Positions 25,201-38,800 of a DNA stretch of 64,000 bases are shown in pieces. The stretch lies in assembly GCF_000189635.1 (NCBI RefSeq), contig NW_002476353.1:124001-188000 (forward strand), read 5' to 3'. The translations under genes and the position numbers were made by a program. This stretch comes from Tetrahymena thermophila SB210 (taxonomy: Eukaryota > Ciliophora > Oligohymenophorea > Hymenostomatida > Tetrahymenidae). The notes under the pieces were generated by a model. The model saw nothing but the letters and a program-made list of their open reading frames with translations. It made no database searches and was not told where the DNA came from. Positions within the stretch are counted from its first letter, which is position 1. The number at the start of each line of letters is the position of its first letter.

Positions 25201-28200
25201 ACATGAATTTTGAAGACATTAGGAGACAGATAGAGTCTTAATTACAATTGATCATAGCATATATAGGTAAATATATATTTAATAGGAAGTAATTAATATT
25301 TTAATTTAAAATTTTGTAGGAACCTATGAGCTGTAGGCAGCTTTAGGTCAATTAGAGTTGTGCAAAGAATCCATTGATAATATTCTGCAAGGAAACTAAT
25401 TATTTTGGTAGAATAGTGAGATGTTTAAAACAAAAGAATCTCCTATTTCAGGAAACATTAATCAGAGAAAGAATTTTTATGATCCTAAAATACAATAAAG
25501 TGAAAGAGATATAATAACAAGATTTTAAAATTATTACTTTTACCTGAAAGCTTATGCATAATTCCTCATTATGGATCTTAGGTACATTGAGCCTGAAAAT
25601 GTAAACGATAAAAGAAAAGAGAGAAGAGAGAGAAACGAAGAGACAGAAAAGGCAATACCAACTTTATTTAAAAATTGCTTACAATGTCTGGATAACATAA
25701 TATAAACTATTGTTAATGAAAACAATGACAATAGAGAAAAAAATGGAGAGGAAGAAATTATTTTGTAAAATTTATTTTATTGAAACATTTTAATAATTTT
25801 AAATTAAAAATAGGTATATATAGACAGTCATTTTAAAGATAAAATTACTTATTGATTCAGGTTTAGAAAGGTAGTGCTAAAAATAGTTTAATACAATTTT
25901 TAATCAAATCACATCCATAAAATCTAAATTATCAAAATAAGAAATAAATAAAATATTAATTGATTAGTTCTACTTTGAGATTACCATTCTTGAGTCTGAA
26001 TTTTACATGTAACAAAGCAGGTATAATGATGCTCTTAATGTTTTAGAAGAATATAAAAAAAATACCACACGATACAAAAGAATCAGCTAATTTAAGGAAG
26101 AATATCTGGATAATAATGTGAAGATTTTAAAAGATTAAATGATATTTTATTCACTGTATTCAGATCTCTGCATAGTTACAGAAAACATTGACGGCTATTA
26201 AGAGAAATATCAATTATTAAAGAGAAACTTTTTTGGCATGATAAATAATGCAAGTTATTCATTTTGTTTCTTTTACGATATACTAGAGTAGCTTTTCCAT
26301 TTAATTGAATTGGATTCCTTAAAGTATGATATCTTATATAAGCTACAAAAATGTCTATAGTTTGTTTACATTACAAAATATGCTCCAGAGAAGTAACAAG
26401 GCTCAATAAGCTCCTTTTTAGAAATGAAAGCTTCTGAAGAAAAGCTTTTCAATCCCTATTTCTAATTTCTTATTGGAAAAGTAATGATTATTATGAGACT
26501 TTACACATTATTTATTTTTTATTAGTCGTTTATAGGTATGGATAGTCCTAGAGACAGAGAAGCAGGATATGTCTTTCTATACAGAGCATATAAAATTTTG
26601 AATTTTACAGTAAGAGATTCCTAAAAGAAGGCTTAAATATAAGAAAGGGAATTACTTTAAAATAGAGGCTCTTTAATTCTTTAATAGAATGCAGAAGATG
26701 ATTAAGGTGATATACCTGATAGGCAATACTCTGACTTTTCAAAATACATAAATTCTCTTGAAACTGATAAAACAAATGAAAAATAATAGAAGCTCAAATT
26801 TGTTTTTATTTATAATGATTAATTTACTAAAATAGTAGAAGATATTTAGATGAAAATGGTTGAAAAATCTTATTTCTTTTAGCAAAGATTAATAGAAAAT
26901 ATCCTGTATTGTGTCGATGTAGATTTAGACAAAGATTAAATAGAGATTATAGAAAAGCTCAATTATTTATATAGAATGAGACCTTAGAGAAAAATATCTT
27001 CTATGTACTTTTCAACATCGTAACATTTTTTTGTTTTTCAAACTAAACTAAACTAAATTAAAATAAATTAAATTTGAATAAAGAAATATAGAAAAAAAAA
27101 AGAAGGAAATTGAGGAATATAGAAAAACAAAAAAGAATACAAATAAAGACGTGATTTTAGAAAACAATGAAAGTATAAGGATTGAAGCAGCTTACATTCA
27201 TTAATATACTGAATTTATGAGGAAAGCTAAGTTATATCTTTAATTTAAAGTAAAAAGTTTATTAAAAGCTATCTATCTAACATTTATTTTAATATTTTTA
27301 ACTAAATAGAAATTTGATTATGCTTTGACTTAGTTAAAAATTTTAAATAACTTGATTTAAACTTACATTAAGAACTATGAAAGCAGTAAAAAGAAATATT
27401 TAAGTAAGCAAAAAAAGAAACAAAATATAGACGACTAAAATGATTAAGACAAAATCTTAGATGATTTGTCTGTTTTTGCTGAGAAAAAGCAACTTACTAT
27501 CAAAATAATAATTGATCAAATAAGCGTTTTAAATATGATTGCTTTATGTTATTACGGAATGCATGATATTAAGTAAGCTAAGACTAATGTAATGAGAGTA
27601 TTTAAATAAGAAAATATAGACCATTTAGGTCCTAATTTTACCATCATAAGGAATATTAAAGGATGCACTCTATTTGCCTTAGATTACAGGTATTTTTATA
27701 CAAATTAAAATAAATTTGAATAATTTAATTTAAAAAATAAATTCAGATCTTTAGGTATATTTTAGTCAAGTTTAATGCTAATAGAAATAATTGATAGGGT
27801 TTTGCAGAAAGTTGGCCACTATCCTTCAGTATCTAAGACAAAAATATTGCAAGATTTATAGATTCTAAAAAATATTGTATTGTTTGAGGCAGGATAGCTT
27901 GAGCTCTATTATTCTTTTGATGAGTTTAGAGAGTTTATATAGAAATAAAACATGCCAGAAGATGGAAACCTTGAGAAAGGAGAATAAGATGATGATCAAG
28001 AAGTTTTCATAGATGAGTAAAAGATAAAAAACAGAAAATCTAGACCCTCTCTTTATAGATCAAATTAGTTTAATTTAGAAGAAGAATTGAATTAAGAGAC
28101 ATAGAATCAATATAAAATGAGGGGATTCTATCTCCACAAATAATCATAAACACTGATTAATTTACTAAATTCTCAAAATATCTAGCAATTTAAATTACAA

Positions 28201-30980
28201 CAATATGAACTAACTTTCTTTTTGTCTATTGTCTTCTTAGAATTAGGAAGATATAGTAAATCACTACTTGCTTTTAAAAAAGTTCTTTAGTTTGATTACA
28301 ATTAGTTTCTCATAAATAATGATAATATCTCATAAATGCAGTTTCTCTATGAGAAAGAAGAAGTCAGAAACATCAAGATCAGTTTTACTTATGCACAAAT
28401 TTTGCTATGTATGCACCAATACAAACAAGCTCAATAAGAATTGTTGAAATTAAAGGAATATTGTGAAACTACATTGTAAACTAAAAAAGAATAGATGTAG
28501 GATACAAATATTTATTATAAGCAAACTTATGATTCAATAGAATAAATATAAACTTTTATCGTTAGCTACTTGTTCCTTACAAGGTATGCAAATCATATTT
28601 ATTTATTTATTTCAACATAAAAATATGATTAATCTTTCTTAAAAGTATTAAATTAGGGCAGGAAAATGTGTAAGAGAAATTAAACGAAGTTGTTAATTTA
28701 AATAGAAAACTTACACGTCACTAAAAAGATACAAAAGATGAAAGAACATTCTTGCTTCTTTAAATTTCAAACTGCTATTATACAACTGCAATTTATCAGT
28801 ATTTTTATTTTTTTTATTTTATTGAAAAAATTAATTTATTTTTTATTTAGTGTAAGCTAAATGTAGCACAGACAAGCCTTAGAAACAGTAAGAAAAGCTC
28901 TAAACATTATAAATAAACTCATGGGAGTTAGAAAAAGAAAAGCTAAAGAAAATGACTTTAAGACAAGAATTTCTGTGAAAACTTTAGTAAATATTGAAGA
29001 AGATGATAATGATGATGATGGAGATTAGAGCCCATAATTAAAACTTAAAAAGAACTAGCCTAGCACTCTGTTAGAAATATAGCATAAAGTGGATCCAAAA
29101 TAAAACATTGATATATTGGAACAGAATTTATTTGAAAATCTGATATTAATTGACAACTTTAGATGTACTTTAGAGCTTTCAGAGCTTGAATTGGAATAAA
29201 ATTTATTTTCAGGCGTTTAGCTATATGAGTTATATTATAAAACATAAGATCTGATTTCATCAGTAAATTGCAAAAAAATACTTTTTTTTAATTGAAATTA
29301 CATTTATTCAATAGATAAAAATCAGAAAAGGGGAATAGTCATGGTTCTACTTTAAAATACTTATAATCAGAGTTCAAATACTGCTTAAATTGCTATCAAA
29401 CTAGGGAGGAAATAGTGTATTCGGTCTCATCGAATACTAGAAAAAAATAAAAACTGAAAAAAATTAAAACTTTGAGAATTAGGTTTACAATATCTTTGGA
29501 ATAAATACTCAAGGAGACAACTTTAGCGAAGCAGATGAAAAAATAATTTTAAAGCAACCAAAGGTACAAAAATTATTAAAAAGATTTTATTCTGAAAAAC
29601 TAGATGAAGAAATGGAGGGTTATGGAATTTAAGGAAAAATTAAAGTTATTCTAGCTTAATTTGAATCTGAATTAAATGCTAAAGATAGAAATGTATCATA
29701 TGATGAAGTTAAAAGAATTATATATGATGATTTAAGGGTATGTGAAGAATTACTAAAAAAAATATATTCTTCAAATGTAGACATAAACCATTCAGCTAAT
29801 GAAGATTTTGCATTATTAAATATGTCTTATGGCGAATATTTACTTTGTAACATTTTTGAAATAAATTTTTTATTAAAATTTTATGTTTATTTTTAACAAA
29901 TATATTTTAGAAGCCAGAGATCTTTTAGGTTCCATAAGCAGGTTTAGATAATCGCTTAAGATATTTAAACAATCAAATTAATCGTTTATTTAGAATAGTG
30001 TAGCTGTTATTTATTTAAAAATGGCGAAAATGTAAGATCATATAATAGCTTTAATCCATTAAAATATCGAACTACTTTTAACTCTTGATATTTCATCAGT
30101 TACCTAAAAGATATAAGGCAATCTCTTTGAATTCGCTATTAAGAGGATGATTATGATGGATGAATCTGTCTACAAATGCTTTTTCGAATATTCAACAAAC
30201 AAAATAGTTATCTTTTTAATTGATACTCTAATTAATGTATTTTATTATTATTATTAAAAATTTTATTCAAACAATTAACTTTAAATTTATTAAAATTGTA
30301 AAATAAAGATTAAATAGCAATTTGATAAAAATGATTCAAATGAAGAGCAAAAGAAGTTAGTTTATTATTAAAAAAGTAAATAATAGCTTGAAATGGAGTA
30401 GCAAGTGAGTAAGATAACAAATACTAGTAGAGACATATTAGAATAGATCATTCATGATAAAGAGCAAAAAAAATCAATCTCAAAACAAGGCAATCTAGTA
30501 GAGGATATTTATAGCAAATCCTTAATTGAAATAATTTAAAGTAGAAGATCAGTTCATGGACTAAATATTAAGTATATGCAAAAAGACAGTGAGATCATCT
30601 TTGAAAACAAAAAAATCAAGTATCTTCGTATGGCTTTAATGGTTCTAAAGCAGCTTAACTGTTCGCATACTGATTCCTTCAAAGAAGTTGAAAAAGAGTA
30701 TATGAATGCCCTTCAAAGCAACTTTGATTACAGGGAAGAAGAGTATTATCTGTAATACGATAAAGATTAAGAAATAAACATGCAAAGAAAAACCTATAAC
30801 AAAATATTTTAGTTAGATTAAGATGATGAAGAATCCTAAGAACACGGTAGCAACGGACACAATTAATTTAGTTAAAATAAATCTAAATAGGGCAACGATG
30901 ATTAAAGTGAGCTAAGTCACAATATTTATTCTGTTGATTTTTTCAGTGCAGTAAGCTCGCCCTAAAAGATAAAGAAATGA
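22297..30980 (+). CDS. Pseudokinase plus TPR-like helical protein, probably the C-terminal part of the anoctamin gene
   Basis: Reading from the anoctamin exons, successive in-frame exons lead to a protein-kinase fold at about 23,200-25,000. A hinge-like CYVIRQFN is followed by a catalytic-loop equivalent YHSNITPQTL (24,064-24,093), where HRDxKPxN is expected. LISGDIDI (24,210) replaces DFG. FIAPEL, a typical F-helix (YSADLYSLCMVLLYMATLG) and ELRPSREKLL are intact. The catalytic Asp, Lys and Asn and the DFG Asp are all replaced, so kinase activity is unlikely. The rest is helical, with TPR-like repeats near 25,330, 27,530, 28,210 (LGRYSKSLLAFKKVLQFD) and 28,390, and ends at TGA 30978-30980. 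No intergenic-sized gap without coding exists between 21,700 and 23,363. If separate, the gene would need to start near ATG 22316 or inside the roughly 460-bp intron at 23,364-23,826. TPR repeats often bind partner proteins; the partner is unknown. Confidence 0.65.
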
Positions 30981-31481
30981 TAAAAATATGAATACTATTG
31001 ATGGATTCGATTATTTCAATGTTTAAATTTTTGTCTTTTTCTATACAAATAATTATTGTTGAATTCATTTATTGATTTATTTGTTTATTTATTTCACTTA
31101 ACTTTTTATGTTGAAGAAAATTTGCTAATAATTTCTTTATTAAAATTTTTAAAAATTGAATAAAGGTGCTTATAAGTATGAGAGCTTTTATTTACTTTAA
31201 AAACTTATTTTTTAGCCTTAACACAATTTAATTTTCTTATTAAAAAAAATCAATATTTTTTTGCAAATATATATTCGTTTTATTAATTATTTGGAAAGTA
31301 AATGAATAATACATACATATTTTAATGTACTAATTGTTTATTATTTTTAAATATATAATAATTATTATTACATGCAGCTTGTATATTTATTAAGTAAGCT
31401 TTATTAAAATTTATTTTTAGTATTTAAAATGATCAAACTTATTAATTAATTAATTATTTTATTTTCAAACATGTATTTTCC
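30981..31481. other. Convergent intergenic AT-rich DNA
   Basis: The plus-strand gene ends at 30980 and the next minus-strand gene ends at 31482, so this holds two 3' untranslated ends. It contains an ATTA repeat tract near 31,440-31,455. No terminator hairpin is visible, and none is expected for polymerase II genes. Confidence 0.5.
31440..31456. repeat. Short ATTA tetranucleotide tract
   Basis: Tandem ATTA/TTAA units in the convergent gap between two 3' ends. Similar tracts occur near 1300-1345. They are ordinary simple repeats of an AT-rich genome. Confidence 0.5.
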
Positions 31482-32934
31482 TCATTGCCTTTAGTATTTT
31501 ATATTATTTATTGGAGGGTGTTAAAAATTAGGTTGAATTGATTAAAAATACATAGGTTAAAGGCCTATAGGTTGTGGAGGTAGATATTATACATATTGAT
31601 ACTATGGATTTGGCATTACCATGTGCATATTAGACTGATATTAAATTGGCTAATAATATGGAAAAGTATTTGAAGAATTTGGATAAGAATATTAAGGATT
31701 TATAGAGTTTTATTAAGGCGATTCACTAGCTTAGTGTATCATTTAATCTTATTCTTTATACTCTGGATAGCTATAATAGTTATCATTTTAATCATCACTT
31801 TCAAAAGTTTTAAATTAAATATTTTATTAAGCTTCATATTTTAAATTTTATAAATTTTAGCTTTCTTAGTATTTTTCAACTTTAATTTAGTCTTTCTTAA
31901 TCAGATAAGAACTATCAATAGATTTTTTATGAGACTTCTTTAATTCACTACTCTCAAAGAATTTTTAATCATACTATTCATCTATTTACTTAACGTAAAT
32001 TTCAGAAAACTTAGGAGGTAACTCACTTTCATTTCCATATTAATGATTGTGAAAGTTATTTTTACTAATTTTATGATTTTTTTATTTAAATTCAAGAAAT
32101 TAATTTTAATTATTTTCTTCTTTTTTTACAAAATTAAAATTTTAAGCTTTATCTTATTCATTTAAATTATTTTCTTATTTTACAAAATCTTATTTGCAAA
32201 GTTTTTTATTTAATTTATCTTCAATTATCTAGTCTTAACATTTTTCATCAAATTCTATTTTTTTGTTAATTTCATATGATGGATTTATTTCTTCTTTTTA
32301 TAAAAACTTATATTTTTATTAGGACTGGCAAACTGGCTCATCCATCTACTATTAAATATTTTCGACTTATTATATGTTAATATTATGACTTAAATGGCTC
32401 TCTTGGCTTTTGCTAGGACTATTAGATTTATTTTATATATTTAAATCAAATAGATCCTTATTTTGGCTATTTTTAATAGATTTAGTAATTTTTTAGTTAT
32501 TAATTAGCTATTTTTCAAGTTAACTTTCGCATATCTATGAGCAAATAACAAATATCCTCTAATCTGATTTAACGAAATCTCTATTTAAGGTGATTTCTAA
32601 TTTTGGGATCTGGTACAAATTATCAGAAGTTAAATCTTTTTCAGAAATTATATCCTAATTATAATATCTTAATTACTTTTAAATTAAATTAGTGCTCTGC
32701 TAATTTATAAGCATCATTTCTAATTGTGGATAGGCTAACTTGTAAGCTAATTGCATATTTATTAAATTATCTGGGTTGTATAAGATAAAATCATCTAAAA
32801 TATTTGTATCATTATCAATAAATTGAACCATTTCACTATATATTGATTGTAGAAATCCTTTCACCTTAAATTTTAAAGTAAAAAAAAGAAATTAAATTTT
32901 AATAAAAAATGGAATAAAATACTTTTTCATCCAT
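31482..32934 (-). CDS. Gln/Asn-rich protein of unknown function, 464 residues
   Basis: ATG 32934 (MDEK), one intron at 32865-32922 (phase 0), then a single uninterrupted frame to TGA 31484-31482. The N-terminal third (GFLQSIYSEMVQFIDND and on) is compact and may fold as a small helical domain. The middle is charged and low in complexity, with KKEENNQNQ-type segments. The last 90 residues are rich in Pro, Tyr and Gln (PYYQPIQYQSNMHMVMPNPQ), like disordered RNA-associated tails. No enzyme motif, signal peptide or membrane segment is seen. Exactly 465 codons fit the two-exon model. It is in tandem with the next gene on the same strand, only 103 bp away. Confidence 0.72.
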
Positions 32935-33037
32935 CCCTTTATTTTACGAATGCTTAATTTTTAAAGCAATTTTTTTTTTTATATTTTATTTGCTGCTTAT
33001 TGACTCTATGAAGTACTTGTGAATGTTTACGAAGAGC

Positions 33038-34556
33038 TCAACTTAATACTTTATCAATACAATTTGAATAAATTAAATATACATAACTACTAAAAATAAA
33101 ATTATAAATTTATCTAAAAGGACTTTATAATGAAACAATGTGTGATTATTTTTTAATCAATTAAAAATTTATTACTTTTAATCTGTCCTCTTCTTCTTTG
33201 ATTGTGGGCTGCAAATCGCTTTAAAAGTAGAGTTTTATTGTTTTTGCAAATTTTATAGCTATAAAAAGGGGATGACAAATCTATTTATTAGATAAATGTT
33301 GATTTTTAATTAATCCTTAATGTTTAAGTTTATACTTTACTTTTTATTTAATCGTCGATCCTTTAAAATAATCTGAAAGTCCTTATATATTATCATAAAT
33401 AGGAATTTATCCAGCTTCTTTATTATTAAGAGTAGCGACTTAAGAGATTTTACTTTTTTATTATATTATATTAGTGCGGTTAAGTACAGCTGGCATAAAA
33501 GGCGAAAAAATTGAAGACTTTGATGGCTATATAATTTAAAGTAAAGTTAATATTTTTTTAATAATGAAAAGCTTAAGAAATGTATTTAGATATATAAATT
33601 ACCTTATCTTTTAAATAATTCTTCCATGATGATATGTGAATTTTGCTAGATATATAACTTTCTATAATCGTTTTGTTTGAGTCTAATATAATAATGAATA
33701 GTCTGACGCAGGAACCCTTTACAAAATAATTAATAACTTTTTAAAATAAAATATATTTAAGATCATATAATGTAAATGGGTAGGGTTATTAGAAATAAAA
33801 AATAAAAAAAATAAAAGAAGAAAATTAGATTAGAATTAACTATTTTAAATAAAATAATTTGATTTAATTTGAGTATCTGTAACAAAAGATTAGCTGCTTT
33901 AATGTGGTAAATTTGCTTTTATATTACTAATAACATTCATTTTGAATGATTAATTTATGAATAGATTTTCTTTAATTTTTTGAAGATAGATCAACCGATA
34001 TAAATTCATACGAATTTATTTTTTTTTTAATTTGAGGGTTTTAAGATGATAGATTTTTATTGAATATAATAATAGTTTTTACATTCAAAATATATGAGGT
34101 CTTTACAAACTTCAAAGACTAAAAAGAGCACTAATTTTGATCCTGCAAGCAATTTTCACCTTTTAGACAAGTGATAGCAAATTTGCTTTTCTCTATATAA
34201 CATGCATTTATATAAAATGTGTATGTATCTTTCTTTGAATTAGTAGTTTTTCTGTTAAATTTTACTTAACTTTTTTAGTCTTCATCTTTTTTTATTTATA
34301 TGGATGGAATATTTCTGTTTCTATACCACGCAAAATAGTTTTCCTAGTATTTCATTTTGTTTAGTTTCGAGTGAATTTTGAATATTCGATTTAAATTTTC
34401 GCTTTACACATTTTAATCTTCATAAATTATTCTAGTAAATGTGAACAAGTTTAAAGATTCTGTCTCTGCATCGTTGTCTAAAATGCATTATGCTTAAGTA
34501 GATAGTTTTTCTATGAGAGAATGGCATAGTGAAGATACTTAGTTTGTTGTAGCCAT
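33038..34556 (-). CDS. Unrecognised 480-residue protein, two exons
   Basis: ATG 34556 (MATTNQVSSLCHSLIEKL) reads 318 codons without TGA, then a phase-0 intron at 33527-33602, then 163 codons to TGA 33040-33038. The N-terminal part has LCHSLIEKL, YFAWYRNRNIPSIQ and a Cys-containing stretch (NACYIEKSKFAITCLKG, ENCLQDQNQC). The middle has a hydrophobic stretch (about 33,800) that may include an unrecognised intron rather than a membrane segment. The second exon holds IPIYDNIQGLSDYFKGS and a basic region, and ends LYFQSDLQPTIKEEEDR plus a less certain tail. No family recognised. An apparently good plus-strand frame over 34,440-34,565 is a shadow: the minus frame is far longer and starts with a clean ATG. 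Confidence 0.62.
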
Positions 34557-35861
34557 GCAATTTAAGTATACTATTATTGCAATAATTGATATATTATTTA
34601 GTTTAAGTTTATTATTTGTTTGTTTCTTTATAGTTTCAGTACCTTCTTGTTATCTAATTATTGTTAAACAGTTTTTGTAATATAAAATAAAAAAAGTAAA
34701 TTAATTTATTATAAACAAATAGGATTACAATTAATGTTGAATATTAATATTTAATTAATTAGTTATTTTTAAATTAGCACCATTTTCTTTTCTGATTTAA
34801 ATAATAACACGTTTTATGCAACCTTTGCCATTAGCTTTGGTTAGTACTTTATTGATATAATTATGTTACATATAAAAAAACCTTTTGTTTACAATTTAAA
34901 ATAGGTAAACAACCAACATATTATGTATTTGCATAAGTATTTCTTGATTAATTCTTGCGAAAGTCATTTAAAAATCTAAGTGAATATTACTAAAATTCAA
35001 TATACTTAAAGATATTCTAAATAATTTGCATTTATATTTTCAATAATAGAAACCATTTTAAAAATTCAAATAGTTAGTATCATAGAAATACTTCATTACT
35101 TTGAATGTGTACATAAAGAAATTAAAAAAAAGTTATTTACTCATTATTCATTTAAGGAGAAAAAAATGTATACATACGAAGTCTTCAAATATAAATATTT
35201 CTTATATATTAATTTGTTTGATTGATTTACCTTTAAAAAAATAGAACTTAATAAAAATAAATAATCAAAATCAAGAAAAATAATAATAATTAATTATATT
35301 TTTTCCTCAGAGATCAAAATCCGACTTTTAGTTAATTATTTAAATTTTTTTTTAATTACCCCCCTCAGTACTGTTAATAGACAAAATTTATTTAAAAGGA
35401 AATTGAAATGAATTAAATCTTAAAATATAATAAGAACATCATAGTAGAAATAAAATTATTTTTTAATAACTACTGTACTTTTAAATTTTAAAGATACAGC
35501 ACACATTCAATTAATACAATTTATTTTAATATATTATACAAATTGTATTTTAATAAAGAAATTTACTTTTTTTCTTGATCATTAAATTTAAATGAATTGT
35601 ATTTCTGTATATCATACATTCATTTGCTCTTATTAATTAGCTCAAAAAATGTAAAAAATACATGCTAATAAAATGTAAAATATATAATTAAAAAACAAAT
35701 ACTCGTTTGTTTAAATAAATATAAAATTATTTTATAAAATTTAAGAAAAATTTTGTTTTAAAAAATGCTTAAATCAAAATTTTTGATGTAAAATTTGACA
35801 TTTAAAGTTATTTATTTTATATTTTTAAACATAAATCCAAAAATTAAATATTAGTCATGAT
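34557..35861. other. AT-rich intergenic DNA
   Basis: Separates the 5' end of the 480-residue gene from the 3' end of the HECT gene, both on the minus strand. It is mostly A/T runs, with a short C tract (ACCCCCCTCAG) near 35,358. No coding signal is seen on either strand. Confidence 0.5.
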
Positions 35862-38800
35862 TCAAGCTAATTCAAATCCTTGGCATTCAAATAAAGCTTT
35901 TCTCAGAGCATCTTCAAGCCTTTCTTTTGTAGGGTAGTTTGGAAGATCAATAGAATTTGCACAAGTATGAGAAACAGGAAGCCTTTCTACTTTTTGTGTT
36001 AGAGTTATTGTAATAGGGAACTGTTTAAAGCCTCCATGAGGTAAATTCATACTTCCTGTTATTAAAAAAATAATTATGTTTAAAGATTAATGTAAATAAG
36101 GTTTTAGATAACCATGCTGAAAATCCTAGCTAATAAATTAATTTTGAGAAATAATTACCTGTTATGAAGAAAATGAAACAAGATTTTTCATAATTATTAA
36201 AGGATTCTAATATTTCGAAGAGCCATTTAATTTATTTATCATTTTTTGTGTATCCTTATAACTGAATAGTCTCTTTAAGTTCAGGAACTATAAAATTAAT
36301 CATATAACATCGATTAAAAATATGTCATTTAAATTTAAATAAGAATGAGGTGAGAATAAAAAATTTACTAGAAATTTCTGGGTTACCACTAAATATAAAA
36401 GATAACATTTGTTCATCTAAAATCTGAAGAAGATCTTCGCAAACAATTTCTTTGAAACCACTAGTTATAGCATGGGCTTAATAATAAATTTCTCTGATTA
36501 ATTTAGCATGGCAAATACTCTTTACATATTCTTTCTTGTTTTAGTTACAAACCTACATGTTTCTACCATTTTTCTTCAACTCAATTTCATACTTTTATCC
36601 TGCATAAAACTTGTCATACCTTTTTATATTTATATATGTTGTAAATTTTAGTTTAAATATATTTTATAAATACGCAAAATTTATGTCTATTTCATCAGCA
36701 TTAATTTAATTTTTCAATAACCAATTCAAATTCTTGTACAACTCAGGATCAATTTCTTCTATATCAGATATTACAATCTTTTTCTTTAAAAATAATTTCA
36801 AGAACGGCTTTGCAAAATTTGCTTGTACAGGATAGTTCTCTAAAAATGCTTTTCCTAGCAATATACCCAAAAATTTAAAGTAGATTAGGTGATCAGGAAC
36901 TAAAAATGAAAAAGGATTTGGCATATAAGTGTAATTTTTTTTGCTTTATACAAATAATCCGAAATTCGGGTCAAGAAGTTAATTAAAAATCAAGCTAAAC
37001 CACTCTCTTCTAGGACCACCTTCATCAATACCAGATTCATCTGTTTTTCAAAAAATTAATATTAAAAATAGAGCTCAATTTTTAAAAAAAATGTAAATAA
37101 AACAATAAGAAACTTTTACATTTCCATTTGACATACAAAGTATTTAAGCAGAGTTATTCACTTTTTATAGTCATTACAGCAGGAATACTCTCCTCTACCA
37201 TTTTAGTTCTGTCAATCGTGATCGACGAGTTTGAAGTATAATTATTATTTATATTCTTTTTTACTCTGAATTTCGTTTAACTAACAATAAGCATTTTTTT
37301 CAAATGGAGAGAATAACGGTTTTAAATATCTTTTAAAGGTTAAGTTATAATCTTAGCGAAATCCTAAGGTGTCCTATTTTTCATTATTTTAAAATAATTT
37401 GTACATTTGCTTTTTGAAATTCGCATTAAAAAAAATAAAGTTCATTATGCTATTTATCTATAAGTATGACTAAATTTTATTTAAAATTTACTAGTATTTT
37501 TTCAAAAGAAGCTTAATATTATCGTTGTTATAGTATGAAATAATATTGTTAAAAATATTTTTTTTGTTTCATGGAATTTTACTCGTTGTCTTGTAAAATT
37601 TATTTCAAACATTACAACAGACATTTTTTTATCGATTTAAGTATTTGTTTATTAAAATATATGCTAAAAAAGAGTGAATAAGTGAAATAATCAAAAATTC
37701 AAATTACCTCACGATGCAAAAGTAAATCACGTTTTCTAAACGAATGAAAAATTTAAATAGCTCATGATATCTTACAGCATTGCTCAAATTTAATTCCTAT
37801 AGAGATATTGAATTTAATCCAAGAAAGTCCTCATCATCAAATCCTTCTTCCAGGTTATGAGCTGTTTTAATTAGTTTATTGCTATAATGTTCTTAATTTC
37901 CAAATTATTCTTTTTTATCTGAATTATTTTAAATATTTAAATGATGATTTTGAAGTAAAGAAGATGTATTTTCTTCCTTTTCTTAAAGACTAACAGAGGA
38001 TACAGTCTGGTAGATGTGATCAGCATAATTATAATTATGATGCAGCTAAGTGTTTTTATCTTTTCTCTCTTCATCTGCTAAATCTACTTCTTTAGGTAAA
38101 TCAGATGTTCTGGATAAGGATTATCTTTACAGAGTTAGCAGAAATTCGTTTTAATCTATTGAACTATCTGAAGGAAAATCAAAGCATTCTTCGACATCGT
38201 CTAAGTCTTTACTTCCTTTGATGATACTATCTACTTGTGAGTAATGGTTTGAATGAATTATTTTATATAAATAGAAGAGTGATTGATACGATTTACTAAA
38301 GTAAGAATAATTGCTAAAGTATTTGCTTTACCTATCATTATATATCAAACCTGCTTGCAATGAAATACTATAATACTTTGAAAATATTAAAATTTAAGAA
38401 TACAAATTGAAGCAACCTGAGTCAAGTAAAATTTCTTCATATTTTTCTTTGATACTTTCCTCATAGTTGCGAAGACACTCTAAAAGTCTTTAATAATAGT
38501 TATCAGCAGAGATATATTCTTTATTACTAAGTATTTAGTTGTTAAAGGTATTATTTTTCTTAAGCAGGTCAATGGGTTCATTTTCAAATTCCTAAAATTA
38601 GATAACATTTTGTAGAGGGGCATTTAGATGACTCTACTCCTAATTTATTTATTTATTACTTTAAATATTATCATCAATTATAGGTTCTTCATTAGTATGA
38701 GTTAGATGCTACTATATATCATTAAATATTTTTCTTTCTTCAGTATTAAACTCATTTAGTTTAGGTTTGCAATCAAATATATTATTAATTATTTACTGTT

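Noticed and set aside
31520-31800. Plus-strand reading that looks protein-like (around IDTMDLALPCAYQ)
   Set aside because: It lies antisense to the continuous 464-residue minus-strand ORF, whose Pro/Tyr/Gln-rich tail produces the pattern.
34094-34720. Plus-strand frames (MRSLQTSKTKKSTNF and an exon-like stretch at 34,440-34,565)
   Set aside because: The minus strand carries a 318-codon TGA-free frame with a good ATG over the same bases and a phase-matched intron, so the plus frames are shadows.
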